Assembly: GCA_017165825.1 (NCBI GenBank)
Contig: CM029370.1
Location: 16,293,081 to 16,357,080, forward strand
Direction: 5' to 3'
Origin: Hepsetus odoe
Lineage: Eukaryota; Chordata; Actinopteri; Characiformes; Hepsetidae
DNA: 64,000 bases
Part shown: positions 50,101 to 62,429 of the stretch, in pieces
Numbering within the stretch: position 1 is the first letter of the stretch
Layout of the letters: every line of letters begins with the position of its first letter
The notes under the pieces: model-generated
What the model saw: only the letters and a program-made list of their open reading frames with translations
Database searches by the model: none
Told to the model about the DNA's origin: nothing
Program-made: the position numbers and the translations under genes

Positions 50101-51852
50101 GCACAGGAACAGGATAGCAGAAACTGCTATTGAAGCTCAGTGCAGTTGCATGGGTGGTTGTGCGCAAAGATTGTTTGCATGTTCTAGCTTTGGTGTGTTC
50201 CTGTACTCTTGTGTGCACTCCAAACAATGATTTATTCATTGGTTTAGCCATGGAGCTTTTTGGTATGCCATGTGTGTGCACGTGCATGCATGCGTGTATG
50301 GGGGGTGTAGCTTTTTCACGTGGCCAGTCTGCAAATGCACAGGCTAGTCTGCAGCTGTGGTCACACAATTCTGTTATAGAGATTACATGCATGCGCTCTC
50401 AAACCCAAACCCACAAGTTATAGTGGAGTGTCAAAATTGCATCTCAACATTGCCAGTCATTGTGTTCACACAATGGAGCAGTTTTAACCAGTAACCTGAG
50501 ATCAGTGTAGGCATGGAGACTGTGCCTCGTGCTGTTGTTTTAAAATCATTTCTGAACCTACAGCCAACACTCCTACATTCTGTTATTTGAAGATGTATAA
50601 TCAATACTTATTAAAATTCTCTCTTGTTGGGCAAAATTTTTTGATGTTCTTACCGAGGATATGAAGTCCCACATTTTAAAGCGTGGTGGGGTGGGTTAGT
50701 TCTTTTTGACAAAGTCGAAACTAAGGGCTGCAGTACCTGTTCACATCCTTGTAAAACAATACAAACGGATAGAACCACACCTGATTTTTTTAAGTAATAG
50801 ACTTTTAAAAGCTTGTTTTTCTCTCCAACTCCATGACCCCAACCCCTCACCCCTGGGCATTTCAGTGCTAGCACAGCATGTCACTCTGATTCATGCAAGC
50901 ATGCAGGGTTAAAGACTTTTGCTATTAAGGGATAGCGAGAAAGCCTGTATCCATGACATTTGTGTGCAGTGCTTAGAGCTGTGGTGCCATGATGATCGAG
51001 CCGGACTCTCACATGACCTGCTGTGTTTAGACTAGACTTGGAGGGTTAATGCGATAAAACTCCTCCCCAATGTCAGAGCTGGCAGTCCAGTGGGGGTTGG
51101 CGCACACACGCTTGCATGCGCACACACGCAGCCAGGCAGTGAGGTTTCATGAACTCTATCTGTCCACTGTACTGTTTGCTCTGCTGGACGGAGGAACGCT
51201 TCAGGCTGACTGAGAGGATGAGAGGAGTGAAGAGCCATTTTTCAGGACTGGAATATATAAACGGTGGTGCTGACAAACCTCAGCCACTAAAATGCATGTT
51301 GGTACAGTACCACACATGATTCATGCTTTTTATTAGCATGGCCCCAAGCTTGTCCTAAGGCATCTATGTTTATTTAATCAGTTGATCATGGATCCAATAC
51401 AATCTATATGACTTCCTCCACTTGTTGAATACAGTATACCTGCCCTGCAGATTTGTTTCCCTGATTTTACAAACCAAATTAAGTGATTGTTGTTAGATGT
51501 TAGATGTTGTGAGATGAGTTAGATGAAGTTTTATAAGGACTGCTTTAAATCCTGTAACTCAAATATAGCTTTAGAACTACCCATCTGGCCCAAAAAGGGT
51601 GTTGTGATAATACCTTTTATTCAGTTTTAGTAACTGTAATTCTATTTGAAATTGAGGCATTGCTGGAAGGGTTTTTAAAATTTTTTTAGTATTTTTCCCC
51701 CCTTCCCCCTTTGAAATCTGTTTGATTCACAAATGCTTAGAATCAGGGAATTGATTCTTTTTGGGATTGACACCAAGCCCTTGTGAAAATCAGTTGTCTT
51801 TTTAGTTTTTTGATAGTCTTCTGTTCTTGGCAAATATACCTGACAGCTACTA

Positions 51853-53247
51853 CAGTCGTGGAAAAAATGAGGACACCGTATGAAAGCCTGTGTGTTTTTG
51901 TAACGTTCTTGGGCATATGGATATTTGATCTCAATTTTAACAATACTGGGAGATTCAAGTAATATAACTAAACAATTAAAACCAAAGAAAAGACTTTTCA
52001 AAATCTTCTGTAAAATGTTATTCTACAAATTTGCGATTTCTGGTGAGGAACAGATTAGGAAAGACCCACCTTTTAAATGGGCTCAGATCACACACAGGTG
52101 TGGCACATCAGATGCACATGATTAGGACATCCGTTACTCAGCATTCTGAAGGAGGTTTGCCCGATTTAAACCTCAGATATTTAGTTTGGTGCTCCTGTCT
52201 GTTGAGGTGAGGGTGAACACCATGGTGAGATCAAAAGAACTGTCTGCAGCCTTCAGAAAGAAGACTGAAGTCTGGTAAGGGATTTAAAAAGATCTGCAAA
52301 GAATTTGCAATCAGCCATTCCACTGTCCGGAAAATAGTCTACAAAATAGTGGAGGACTTCCAAACAACTGGCAACATGCCCAGTTCTGGCGTCCAAGTAA
52401 GTTCACCCTGAGAGCAGACCGTAAGATGCTAAAAGAAAACTCCAAAAACCCTTAAATGTCAGCACAGGACCTCCAGCAGGCACTTTCACTGTTGATGTGA
52501 AAGTGCCTCTACAATCAGACAGAGACTGCACAACTTAAACTTGCATAGGAGGTGTGCAAGGAGGAAACCTTTGCTCTCTAAGAGAGATCAAGGCCAGACT
52601 GAAGTTTTCCAGAGAGAACGTAGCCAAAGACCAAGACTTATAGAATAATGCTCTCTAAAACTGAATTATTTGGACACAAGAACAGAGGACATGTCTGGCG
52701 TAAACCAAATACAGTATTCTGGGGAAAAGAACCTCATACCAACTGTGAAGCATGGTGGTGGATGTGTAATGGTTTGGGGGTGCTCTGCTGCAGCAGGACT
52801 TTGCCAGCTGACCATCATCAAACCCATCTTTGAATTCTACTGTGTATCAGAGGATGCTTGAGGAACATGAGACCATCTGTTAGAACATTAAAGCTAAAGC
52901 AGAACTGGACCCCACAACACGACAATGACCCAACACATACCAGTAAGTCCTCCCAGGACTGGCTGAAAACTAATAATAAATAGAGAGTCCTGGAGTGGCC
53001 GAGTCAAATCCGAGATTGTCCTGTTGAGATGCTGTGGGGTGACTTGAAATGGGATGTACATGCAAGAAACGCCTCAAACATTTCGCAGCTTAAAAAATTC
53101 TGCATAGAGGAGTGGATCAAACTCCCCTCAGACCGATGTCAGAGAGTGGTAGACACAACAAAAAGCATCTCCCTGCGGTTATTTCTGTTGAAGGCGGTGA
53201 CACTAGCTATTAGGGGGTAGGGTATTCTAACTTTTTCCTCAGAATAC
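51853..53247 (+). mobile_element. Decayed Tc1 (DD34E) transposon
   Basis: It starts CAGTCGTGGAAAAAATGAGG directly after a TA at 51851-51852. The right end at about 53219-53247 (GGGTATTCTAACTTTTTCCT) matches the reverse complement of the left end only loosely. The length, about 1.4 kb, fits Tc1 elements with short terminal repeats. The transposase inside is broken. A tRNA-type SINE begins about 40 bp beyond the right end. Confidence 0.8.
52222..53220 (+). pseudogene. Tc1-family transposase pseudogene (DD34E)
   Basis: It starts at ATGGTGAGATCAAAAGAACT, encoding the usual MVRSKELS-type N-terminus. An early TAA and frameshift follow near 52276, then a helix-turn-helix-like segment (GFKKICKEF, HSTVRKIVYKIVEDFQTTG). 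In the catalytic part the second Asp is GAC at 52921-52923 in HDNDPTHT, and the Glu is GAG at 53026-53028 in CPVEMLWGDL. The spacing between them is 34 residues, typical of Tc1. A TAG at 52981-52983 lies between them, and the first Asp, expected before TELFG (about 52657), is not visible. The C-terminus (EEWIKLPSDRCQRVVDTTKS) reaches a TAG at 53218-53220. Many lesions make it inactive. Confidence 0.87.
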
Positions 53248-53284
53248 GCATTTTTGTTTCTTTTGTTTAATGAATAATGGTGGG

Positions 53285-53465
53285 TACTTGCCTATGGACC
53301 TATGGCTCAAGAATCCGGTTCAAATCCCACCTCTGGCATTACCACCACTGGGGCCCTGAGCAAGACCCTTAACCCTGAGTGTCTCCAGGGGGGGACTGTC
53401 CCTGTAATTAGGACATGGAAGTCGCTCTGGATAAGAGCGTCTGCTAAATGCCGTAAATGTAAATG
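53285..53465 (+). mobile_element. tRNA-derived SINE with L2/V-SINE-type tail
   Basis: It has a tRNA-like head with the B box GGTTCAAATCC (53317-53327), then GAGCAAGACCCTTAACCCTG. The 3' domain contains GTCGCTCTGGATAAGAGCGT, then CTGCTAAATGCCGTAAATG. That tail is shared by many fish SINEs and is thought to derive from L2-clade LINEs, whose machinery moves them. It differs from the 35289 family. A relative is on the minus strand at 55648-55814. Confidence 0.8.
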
Positions 53466-55647
53466 TGTCCAATTAAGTGCTTGTACACACAACATGCATT
53501 TAGGTTCAGATACCACACAAAGTATCCAGGCTGGTTGTGAATGAAACCCAGAACATTCTTGCTATTAACAAGCTTGCCAAAGTGCCACATGATTAATTAT
53601 GAATTATCTAAAAAAAAAAATGTGTTAAAATAATGCTAAATCAGTACAATGATTATTTATTTTTTATTTTCTCCATTTTGCCAGCATTCCTTGTCTTCTG
53701 CTGTCCTTTCCCTTCACAACATTAGCCAGATGTTTGTGTAGACAGCCCTTTTCCGGAAAACTGAGCTGGCCTCAACTGATCCCTGTGGGCCCGCTCACTA
53801 ATGCCCTTAGACTGACAACCTAGCTTCTCCATCCCACCACACTGATCTGTCAAGATTACAGCACCTTGGGGTAATTGTTACATTTTTATTGAGAGAAGAA
53901 ATCGATCCCTTCTTTTGATTTCACCAACAAGGGCACTGTGGAGACAGGCAGCCCTTTTAAAACTTCAACAGTCGAGGCCTGTGTCGCACCCAGCTTAACT
54001 TGGCCTGCGTGAATGATGCAGGCATTGTGCTTTGGGAGTGTAGGGGAATCCTTCATGTGGACACACCAAGATAACATTAAGAGTAGAAAGTGAAATGCTA
54101 AAGGGCAAAAGTGGAGATGGGAAAACGAGATGGGGGGGGGGGGGGGGGGTATTTTGAAACACTTGGCTAGAAACAAAACCAGTATGAATGACTCTCCTAA
54201 AGCACAATTGTTTCCAGTATTTAAGTATTGTCTTTGTGCTGATGTCTTTGCTTGGAAGAATTGATGTGTCTGGCACATTCGCTGTCGATCGGTGGGTGGG
54301 GTTGTTTACACTAAGTTTCTGGATGCAATCATTTATACATGGAAACATTGCCTCATGAGGATATTGGAGCTTTTTTGCAGTATGAGTGAAATTTAAATGA
54401 TTCTCTATGCTGTGATAAATGTCACACAGCTACAGTTCCTAATAACCACTGAACTGGAGCATTTGACAAATCTTTAGATTTTGATTAAAAGAGATGACAA
54501 CTGTTCCTCTTAAGATTTTAAAGGGTTTAGGAAACTTGTGCCTTCCCTCCCCACTTGAACCTTTAACTGTTTTGAAAGTGTACAAAAAGGGGCTGTTAAA
54601 GTGGAAGAACCTCAAAAAATGGATCTTGTTAGGTTTCTTCTGGTGGGTTTTTTTTTTTTTTTTGAGTGAGGAGAGCATGAGTGTGAATATAGATGTGATG
54701 TAATGAGCATGCTGTTAAAGCTATCCCACCGGATTACAATGGCAGATGCCCTGTGTATTCTTAGTGTATTCTCTAATCAGCTCCTGTTGTTTTCTCCCTG
54801 CATGTTTTCGGCATCAGAAAATGTGGTACCTGTGAATGAGACGCCTGCCACAGCCCTTTGGGTGATTGTTTATTTCTCTGGCTCTCTCTCACACTTTGCC
54901 TCACACAGACACACACACACTCAGGGTGTGGAGCTGGGATAATGGCTGCTGGCTGATTCAGTCATTTAGAACTGATAGAACATGTTCTGCGTGAGCCTTC
55001 CAGTGTGACCTCATTAATCCCAGCCAAAGCTGTAGACTCAAAGTCAAGCACTTCAGAGCACATGACATCACAGCTAATGACAGAACTGCACAGCTAGAAG
55101 ACTCTTAGGTGCATCACTTTGTTCTTGAGATCAACGTGTTTGCTTACAATGGTTTAGTCCATGTCTTCTCTACCCTGTTATGACCAATTAAAATACAGTG
55201 AGGAAATGACATTTTAGAAGAACTGTAATATTGCCTTGGAACACATCTGTATAGATATTGATCTTGAATGGCTGTAGTGCGGTCACTGTGTAATCAAAGT
55301 AATTAATAGGTTATTATAGGCTTTATTTTAACCAAGCCAGTATATACTCTACAAGTAATTTAAAAAAGAAAAGGAAAAAATTATACATACCAGTAACTAC
55401 AAACATGTTTTGGTGATCTTGCAAGTGTTGGTCTTCCCCTCTTTCTGAATTGCTTGCAGATTTTAAGCATCAATAGAAAATGGAATGCAACCATTCAGCT
55501 GCTTCACAGAAAGTTAATTTAATTTCAAACCATTTTTAAAATGGTCAACGGGTGCATTTCTGAATATTAAGAGTAAAACAAACAACTTCTAGAAAAATAA
55601 AACTTAATGGTTCCTTTCTTTTCATAGCTGCTGCCAAGTTACCCTCT
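53466..55647. other. Gene-free stretch
   Basis: It holds an 18-base G-run (54132-54149) and a T-run at 54648-54664. The open frames of 107-130 codons around 53886-54348 are read through the G-run (polyproline on the minus strand) and are not supported as genes. Confidence 0.55.
54132..54149. repeat. Poly-G run (18 bases)
   Basis: Eighteen consecutive G, rare in vertebrate DNA. It could form a G-quadruplex and may be a sequencing or assembly hot spot. Confidence 0.9.
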
Positions 55648-55814
55648 AAAAGCATTTACTCTTATCCAAAGCAACATGCATTTAATAAAGTTACAAAGAT
55701 ATGGGAGTGTTGCATTAAGAGTCTTGTCCAATATTAAAAAAGGTTGGTGTGCTTGCGGGGGAAACTCCAGTCAGTAACATGGTGGCAGTGATGTTACCCA
55801 GCACACTCTACCAA
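55648..55814 (-). mobile_element. Minus-strand SINE with L2/V-SINE-type tail
   Basis: On the minus strand it starts GTTGGTAGAGTGTGCTGGGT, which resembles a tRNA A box. It continues to a degenerate B box (CTGGAGTTTCCCCC) and ends TTGCTTTGGATAAGAGTAAA TGCTTTTA. The GGATAAGAG...AAATGC tail matches the 53285 copy, although this one lacks the CGTCTGCT block. Confidence 0.65.
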
Positions 55815-56401
55815 CTGTGATTAGAATGGATTGTTTTTGTCCATTAGTTTCACATTAGCATAATGATAGTTTGAGGTGAAGAGTAATGTGTTAAACTGCT
55901 TACTAATAACTTCCGCACGTTGACTTCAGTACATTACCTCCAACCACTTTTCCCCTTTGTTTTCCTATTTGCCCACTCTGTTTGCCGTTGTTGTGTTTCA
56001 ACAGGCACAGTGCAGCCCACAAAGACGGATACAGCTAGTATATGTGGCTGATTCCTAAAGAGCCAAGAAACTATAGAAATAAAAATGCCAAAGGAAATTA
56101 CAAGTGTGATTACATGCTTATGCATATGTGTAGAAACAGGCTGCATGTAGCTCTACCTCTTGTACAGGTTAGGAATGAAGGTAATGGTAGGTGGGATTAA
56201 AGTGACCTTTTTGTATGATTCCAAACCTACCTTTGGGAATACTAATGTGCCATCTGTCTGTTACATGCCTTTTGCAACATTAAACCTCTTTTTGCTCTCA
56301 CACATATGTTTAAATGCGGCATACGATCGGTTCTATATTGCAGTGAAGCGCATATAATACCGGCATTACCTGCCAATGTTGAATAATCCCTTAAATGACT
56401 G

Positions 56402-56438
<37 letters not shown>

Positions 56439-56453
56439 TACACAGTCACACAT

Positions 56454-56485
<32 letters not shown>

Positions 56486-57142
56486 GTGTGTGTGTATGTG
56501 TGTGTGTGTGCAGCAATACATGTGGGGAAAAAACACGCAAAAGCAACAAGTGTCAGTTTTAAGGTTGCGTTTAATTAAAGTGTTGTCAGACTGATAAGTC
56601 ATTCATTCAATAGTGTAATTTTAGCAAATTCAAATATTTTCAGTAAATGTTTAATTGCAATGAAACGATATTAGCAAATATGCTGGAAAATATTGTGTGT
56701 ATTGTGTTTTCAGCGTGCATTTATGACTTGAACTCAAATCAAGTAGAGTCAGATCATGGACACTGAATGTTGACCTCCCCCCACCTCATTCATCTCCCTT
56801 TAAACTGATGGGCTCGTCCTCCACTTATTTCAACTGAAGTCTAAACAGAGGGGCTGGTGGTTGTGGGGAGGGCAAAGCGGAGTGTGTGGGGGTGTGTTGC
56901 TCCATTCTCACGGTGCCTGGTGGAGGGAATTAAATGTCACTCATACAGATTGATGTGTTGTGTGATAGTAGCTACTGAAAGAGCCATGGAGGTGTCTGCA
57001 AGTTACAGAGATGGCGCAACATCTCTCATTGTATTTGGTTTCAAGATACACGATATTGCTCACACACCGTATTCCTCCTTGGAGTAAACATAGAGGCCAA
57101 CAGTATATATTTTCTGTTAGGCTAATGCTCTCTTTCTTGTTA
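55815..57142. other. Gene-free stretch
   Basis: Unique sequence plus the compound microsatellite at 56402-56513. No exon, RNA gene or transposon is recognised. Confidence 0.55.
56402..56513. repeat. Compound TA/CA/TA/TG microsatellite with palindromic core
   Basis: (TA)n, (CA)-rich, (TA)n and (TG)n follow one another. From about 56446 to 56510 the CA-TA-TG order is a near-perfect palindrome centred near 56475. Even the ATA interruption in the CA arm (56452-56454) is mirrored by TAT in the TG arm (56495-56497). Confidence 0.9.
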
Positions 57143-57176
57143 ATAGAATAGAATAGGATAGAATAGAATAGAATAA
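57143..57176. repeat. (GAATA)n repeat
   Basis: Pentamer array AATAGAATAGAATAGGATAG and onward. It is the tail of the minus-strand LINE-derived element. Confidence 0.85.
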
Positions 57177-57362
57177 TCATTTATTATCCCACGAATGAGA
57201 AATTCGGGTGTTACAGGGCTCTTTAACAAGAAAGAAAGAATATAAAAAACCCAAGGAAAGATATCCATATACAGAGCTATATATGCATATACATATTTAC
57301 AGGGCAATTAGCAAGAAAGAAAGAATATAAAAACAGGAAAGATAACTATATACACAGAGAGC
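57143..57362 (-). mobile_element. LINE-derived 3' end with (TTCTA)n tail and internal duplication
   Basis: On the minus strand the end reads CCCGAATTTCTCATTCGTGG, GATAATAAATGATTATTC, then (TATTC)n, nearly identical to the end of the 10291-10526 element. Before it, a unit of about 87 bp is present twice (57212-57298 and 57299-57362). The shared blocks are AAGAAAGAAAGAATATAAAA and GGAAAGATA. The 5' part seen in the 10.3-kb copy (GATGGCGCC) is absent. A simple ATA array follows at 57364-57397. Confidence 0.65.

Positions 57363-57363
<1 letters not shown>

Positions 57364-57397
<34 letters not shown>
57364..57397. repeat. (ATA)n trinucleotide array
   Basis: About 33 bases of ATA repeats, followed by looser AATA/AAATA-rich sequence to about 57445. 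Confidence 0.9.
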
Positions 57398-57591
57398 GTA
57401 CATAATAATAAATAACAAGTAAATAAATAATAAATAAATAAATGCAATAATATTAATTATATTAATATTAATCACTCATTTCTCATTAATGTAAATGAGT
57501 GTCTTACATGTCTGTTTTCGATATTGTCTTTGAACCTCAAACTTTATCTGGGCAGAACCCAAACACTAAATAACTAGGGGTTCTAATGGAG

Positions 57592-57632
57592 GGTACCCTC
57601 AAGGGTTCTAAAGGTGTACCCTTGAGGGTACC
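57592..57632. repeat. Perfect 15-bp inverted repeat
   Basis: GGTACCCTCAAGGGT at 57592-57606 pairs with ACCCTTGAGGGTACC at 57618-57632 across an 11-base loop. Each arm also contains shorter partial palindromes. It may be the core of a MITE, but no flanking duplication is clear. Confidence 0.85.
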
Positions 57633-60600
57633 GTAGCAGTTTGAATCCTGAAGGGTATGTAAACTTGTACATCCATAACCTTTGTGTGAATAAGGTACAT
57701 CACAATCCAGCAAAATAATCAGAAGAGGGTATTTTAGTTTAGTTTGCTCAATATGGACAAAACAAAATGTTGTACTTGACATGTCTGTGATGCGTCTTGA
57801 TTTACTTTAAACGAGTACTCGATGGGACATGAAGAAAAACTGGATCAAACCTGACTTCATTCAAACACCAAAAGGCACTTCTGTCAAGACACTCACAGTG
57901 CACAATTCTCATTATTGGGACACAGAGGCTCATTTGCATATTGCAGAGCTTAACAATATCAGTATTGCAAAGACCAGGATTGGGGAGGAAAAACAAGAAA
58001 AAACAAGCAACAACTGCTGGCATGCAGTATTCAGTAGGAATAGGTGTATATGCATCGTAATTCCATTAAGTGTTCATAATGTGCTACATTGAGTAGTTGG
58101 GTTGCTTCAAGCCCTACTCTTTATGCCTAATCACACACTGTTCTCAGTGTCTTCAGTGCTGCGGAGTTCATTTCAGTCAAGCTAACCCACACACTTTCCA
58201 CTGATCCAGACTCCTGTGCCCATGTATTGATTTGATTATGCAGCATAATGTGTGAGTAGCTTGCCAATGCAGCAGCCTGATAGTGGGCCCATGCTTTTCC
58301 TCACAGGCAGTGTCTGCTTCTTCAGGGGGTCTACCATGAAGACCCTGGTGGGGCTCATGTTTTGGTATGTGACTGTAATTAAAAAGGTGCTGCTTTGTTG
58401 CTCTTTTTGCCTGTTCACAGCTCTGTGTTGCAGTTCTGGCCTCTTGCCACTGTTTAACACCAGCAGTGGCCTTATACAGCAGGCGCTGAAGCCAGTGGAG
58501 GGTGTGCTGATTTGTATGCATGCTTGTTTATATACGTTTGACTCTGAGAACATGATGTGGCAAGGGTGATGGGAAATCAGGGTTTGAACATTTTTTACAC
58601 ATTTTTATCTTTTGCCAAGCCTTTAAATGTTTTTCATTTCAAGGGATCAAAGAATACAAGCATGTTTGTGAGGGGATTGGGTATACAGGAAGCAGCATCT
58701 CATGTTATTGTGCTGTCATCGCAGCCACATTCATCTCTTGGGCTTTGGAGGTTCATAGGATGGAGAAAAACAAATCACCACTTAATTTTTTTATTATTTT
58801 TTTTATCATCACTGTTATAAATGATCATATCTATTATAAAGGCAATAAAACAAAGGAAAGTCATTTTAGCGGTGGGTGGCCTTCAGTAGAGTGTTTATAA
58901 AAGAAACGTTCTAAGGGAGATCTAACAGTTGTTTGTCACCATACAGAAGAAACTGCTCAAGAAACTGCACAGCAGTCTTAATCATGTATGTACCGTATGT
59001 GTGAATAACCAAAAAAAATACAGTTTATAAACCTCAAAGCAGGACCCAATCACGTCCTGTGACCCATTTTGAGCAGTAGCTGGGAATGGTGGAATATTTC
59101 GCAAGGCAGTTTGTTTAAATGCAACTTTTTGTACTGAAAACAGTCAGTATAGACCCTTACAATGAACATCAACCCAAAGCAGTTTGGTGAAGTACAACTT
59201 CACCCAAGTTCAGCCAGGTGGTATTAATGGCAATCTGCCAGAAGACCGATTAGGTAAACTATTCCCTGGGCAGCTGTAGAACCCAAATGTCCCCTTAATC
59301 CAGGATGACAATACTCAACAAAGGCTATTTGCATTAACCTACATCTGCAGTTGCTGGTAAACATTTTTGGCCCCTTGAAATTTGTAAGCAGTAATAAATC
59401 ACCTTTACCTCTGCAAAACTGCTTTTCTGGCTGTTTAACATTTTTTCCCCCCTAGCATTTCATTTGCTGCTTTTTTTTTTCTTCTTTTCTTCAAAATCTA
59501 ATTCTCCTTCTCCTAGCCTGGTCTCACCTGTAAGTCTAAACCACAGATTCTACAACTGGTCTTTATTGTTTAATGAATGTTGTGCTTAAATTACGAATCA
59601 ATCTTTAAGCATAAGTGGGCCCCACTTTTTAATTTTTAATATTTTTTTATAAAGGTTTTGTGGAATTTGTTTAATCCGCTTAAGATATCTAATAATATCT
59701 AATCTAATAATATCTAATCTAAGATATCTCGAAGCTGTAGGGAATTTCTCAAGTTCAGAAAGCAGAGTAGACTTCCAGTTCCATCATTCCTCAACGATCT
59801 GGAGACTTTCAGATATCACGTTTATTTGATCAGCATTGCTAGAAGACTGAGTTCCAAGTTAGGCTGAGTAATGTACCCAGTGTGTGAAATGCCTAGTGTC
59901 CATTAGGGATTCCCCCTTTTTCTTTTGTGCTGATTGTGAGGTGATGGAGGAGAGGCAATCAGCAAAATATGTTGGTGATTGGAGTTGGAGGGTTGTTTGG
60001 GTGTAACTGCACCACTGTAGCACACTGTATATTTTGCACCCTGAATGTAAGGTTGTATGGATATAAGCAGCATAAGTGCCTTATAATATGGACATTATAT
60101 TCTTGTACAAGGAACCACAGGAAAGTCTTAGTAGAGCTGGGAAAAGCCACATTGCAATGTAATTATGACTGATAGCTTGAAAAAGAATAACAGCACAGTA
60201 GATAACTGGGTCTTGGGGAAATAAAGGCTAGTTTCAAACGCTACTACATTATTTTTGAAAAACACAGAACAGCTGACGGACGATCAGCTGTAATGCAGTG
60301 CTCTGACTAATACCTTCACCTTTGACTGGCATCAAATTTGAAAGGGGGGGATTTAAAATTGAAATGTAAAGAATGATGAAATGGGTGAATTGTCACTCCC
60401 CTGCCTTGGTGCTTGATGTTAATGCAGTATATTTTCATGGTTTTATTTTGTAAAACTTCTGCAAGTAGATCATTGATGTTAAAAGTAATTTCATGCATTG
60501 TGTGGCTGATGTTGAAGAGGCTTATAATCACTGCAGTTTTAAGGCATGTCAGTCACCTATACAGCTTTTTCCAAACCTAACATTATAATCAGTAAAGATT

Positions 60601-62429
60601 GCCTGTTCTATGTGCCAAATGCCAGCTGTGTATGCTTGATTTATTTTCTTTTTCCTTCTCTCTCGCTCTCCCTCTCCATTGCCATGTATATAGGGTTTTT
60701 CTACATTTCCTCTTTCTGTTAGTAGCTGTGGATTCAACTTTAGCTGCTTCTCCTCTTAAACAGTTTGCCATAGTAAATCGTTCCAACCCAGGATCTCGTT
60801 CAAAGAAATTATCGCTGGTTTGGTGATGTTCTCTTTGGATTTTGTGGCTTGTCAACCACTTGTCTTTGATTTTCAGACAAAAGCAAAGCTACGAATTCAA
60901 CATCTTGAATCTAAAACACAAATGAGTGGCTTTGCCTGACAAGCCAGTGTCATTCTATATGAACAGTATCACTAATAGCAACTTTCAGCATCTCATCAGG
61001 CCCTGGTTTACAGAAGATGACTCTAAAGCTCAAATTCCTTCTCTTTAAGTGTCAGCATTGTTCTTGTTGACTGATATATCCACAAGGTGGCGCTGTGACC
61101 AGTTTTGACCAGTCAGACACAGTGCCTGCTTTAGTGAAGCAGTAGTTGGTATGCAGGAGGAGTGTCCAGAAGAATGCCTTTATGCTGGACAACAAAGTCA
61201 TGGGGAAATGTGTAATAAGAGATCACCACTAGTAGCAAGACCCTAATAAAATCTTCCCAGGTGTGAGTGTAGGGGTTTGTACAGTGACAGGGTCTGAGCC
61301 CTTCTGTGCTTAACATGCTTAGCTGGTTTTTGATTGGCCCTCTGCTCTGTGGCTGAGCTATAGGTGGACGCTGTTCTGAACTGTGTAGTGAATTCCAAAC
61401 AGTGCCCCAATTACCCAGCTGGGACTGAGCCAAATAAAGTGTTTCCTTTCTGAATATTCATCCTCATACTTCAGTGCTCAATATTCAGCAGTCTGTAGGA
61501 AGCTTATTGTAGCTGAAGGGAGAGTTGGTTCTGCTTTATGACGTGTGTTTTTGGTGTATATATGGGGGTGTACTTAGCCTAAATTACTACTTTTGGAGTA
61601 AAGGCAACGCTTGTGATCGTGAGTGTATGTTACCTTTACACATGCCTATACACTTTGTGTTGCTATTCTATGCATTGAACTGCTTTCAGGTTGACACACA
61701 AAGCTTTGCTTTATTAGAACTTTTGTCCATTACTGTTTAAGCTCCCGCACATTTCCACCACTCCTGTCTACACCTAACAACACAACTAACAACACATTTA
61801 CACTACTTGTCTAATAATTTGTTGACAACTTCTGAAACTACCTTTTTTTTGTTTTGTTTTGTTTTGTTTTCTAAAAAAATCTATAGGAGGAATAAGAAGT
61901 TTGCCCCCATTTGATGCTTGGAACAGTAAATGTTTGAACAATTTCTGAGGATTTGATTGCTTTTGATTAGTGAGGTCCGATACGGATGTCTGTGATTTGG
62001 TCTGGATCACATACTCTAGTCTAACTCATTAGAAAGGTACTGAATAAAGCATTAACACTCCAAAGAGCACAGTTCTACTGCACATCCAACTATCTCATTA
62101 GGTAATGCTTGACATTGAACCTGGTGACCTTAGGCTCCAGAGATTCTGTTTATTTGGCAATGTTTTTTTCTACAGAGGTCTTACAAGCTATATAGTTTAA
62201 AGTAGCTGAAATCCCTTGTTACATGAATTGTCCGGCTAGTGTTCCTGACATATTTGAACCCGAAAATCTTTGCGTCAAGATTTGAATATGCCTTATTCAT
62301 GTCAAATGAATGACCCTCATACTGAGGATTGTTGCTTTATTGTGTTGTTTTGTTTCTTTGCTTATGAACTGTAAATGAAACTATTTGCATGATATTTATC
62401 ATTTTCTAAACTTCAAAAGCCATCAAAAG
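57633..62429. other. Gene-free stretch
   Basis: AT-rich unique sequence. It has a short AT-rich tandem array (59682-59729, based on AATATCTAATCTAAT) and a (TTTTG)n array (61846-61870). Open frames reach about 114 codons at 58177-58569 on both strands, without domains or splice support. Confidence 0.55.
61846..61870. repeat. (TTTTG)n repeat
   Basis: About five GTTTT units after a T-run. Confidence 0.85.

Larger units (their letters stand above)
35758..51852. other. Very long gene-free stretch (16 kb)
   Basis: Mostly unique non-coding sequence. It contains microsatellites at 38808-38829 (CA) and 39540-39587 (TG), with short CA/GT tracts at 48364-48379 and 49381-49396. It also has C-runs at 50060-50077, a pyrimidine-rich tract at 39700-39934 and a possible MITE end at 47085-47135. 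Candidate regulatory stretches are 36950-37140 and 49570-49870. A TATA-like box with a tiny possible exon is at 38587-38649. No protein domain is visible in any frame. Confidence 0.55.

Noticed and set aside
53886..54348. Two overlapping minus-strand frames of 117 and 130 codons
   Set aside because: Both run through the 18-base G-run, giving polyproline, and neither has a recognisable domain.
61809..61830. TGTCTAATAATTTGTTGAC looks like the terminal repeat at 63529
   Set aside because: It is in the same orientation as the right end, not inverted, and the similarity is short. It cannot be the left end of the DD37E element.
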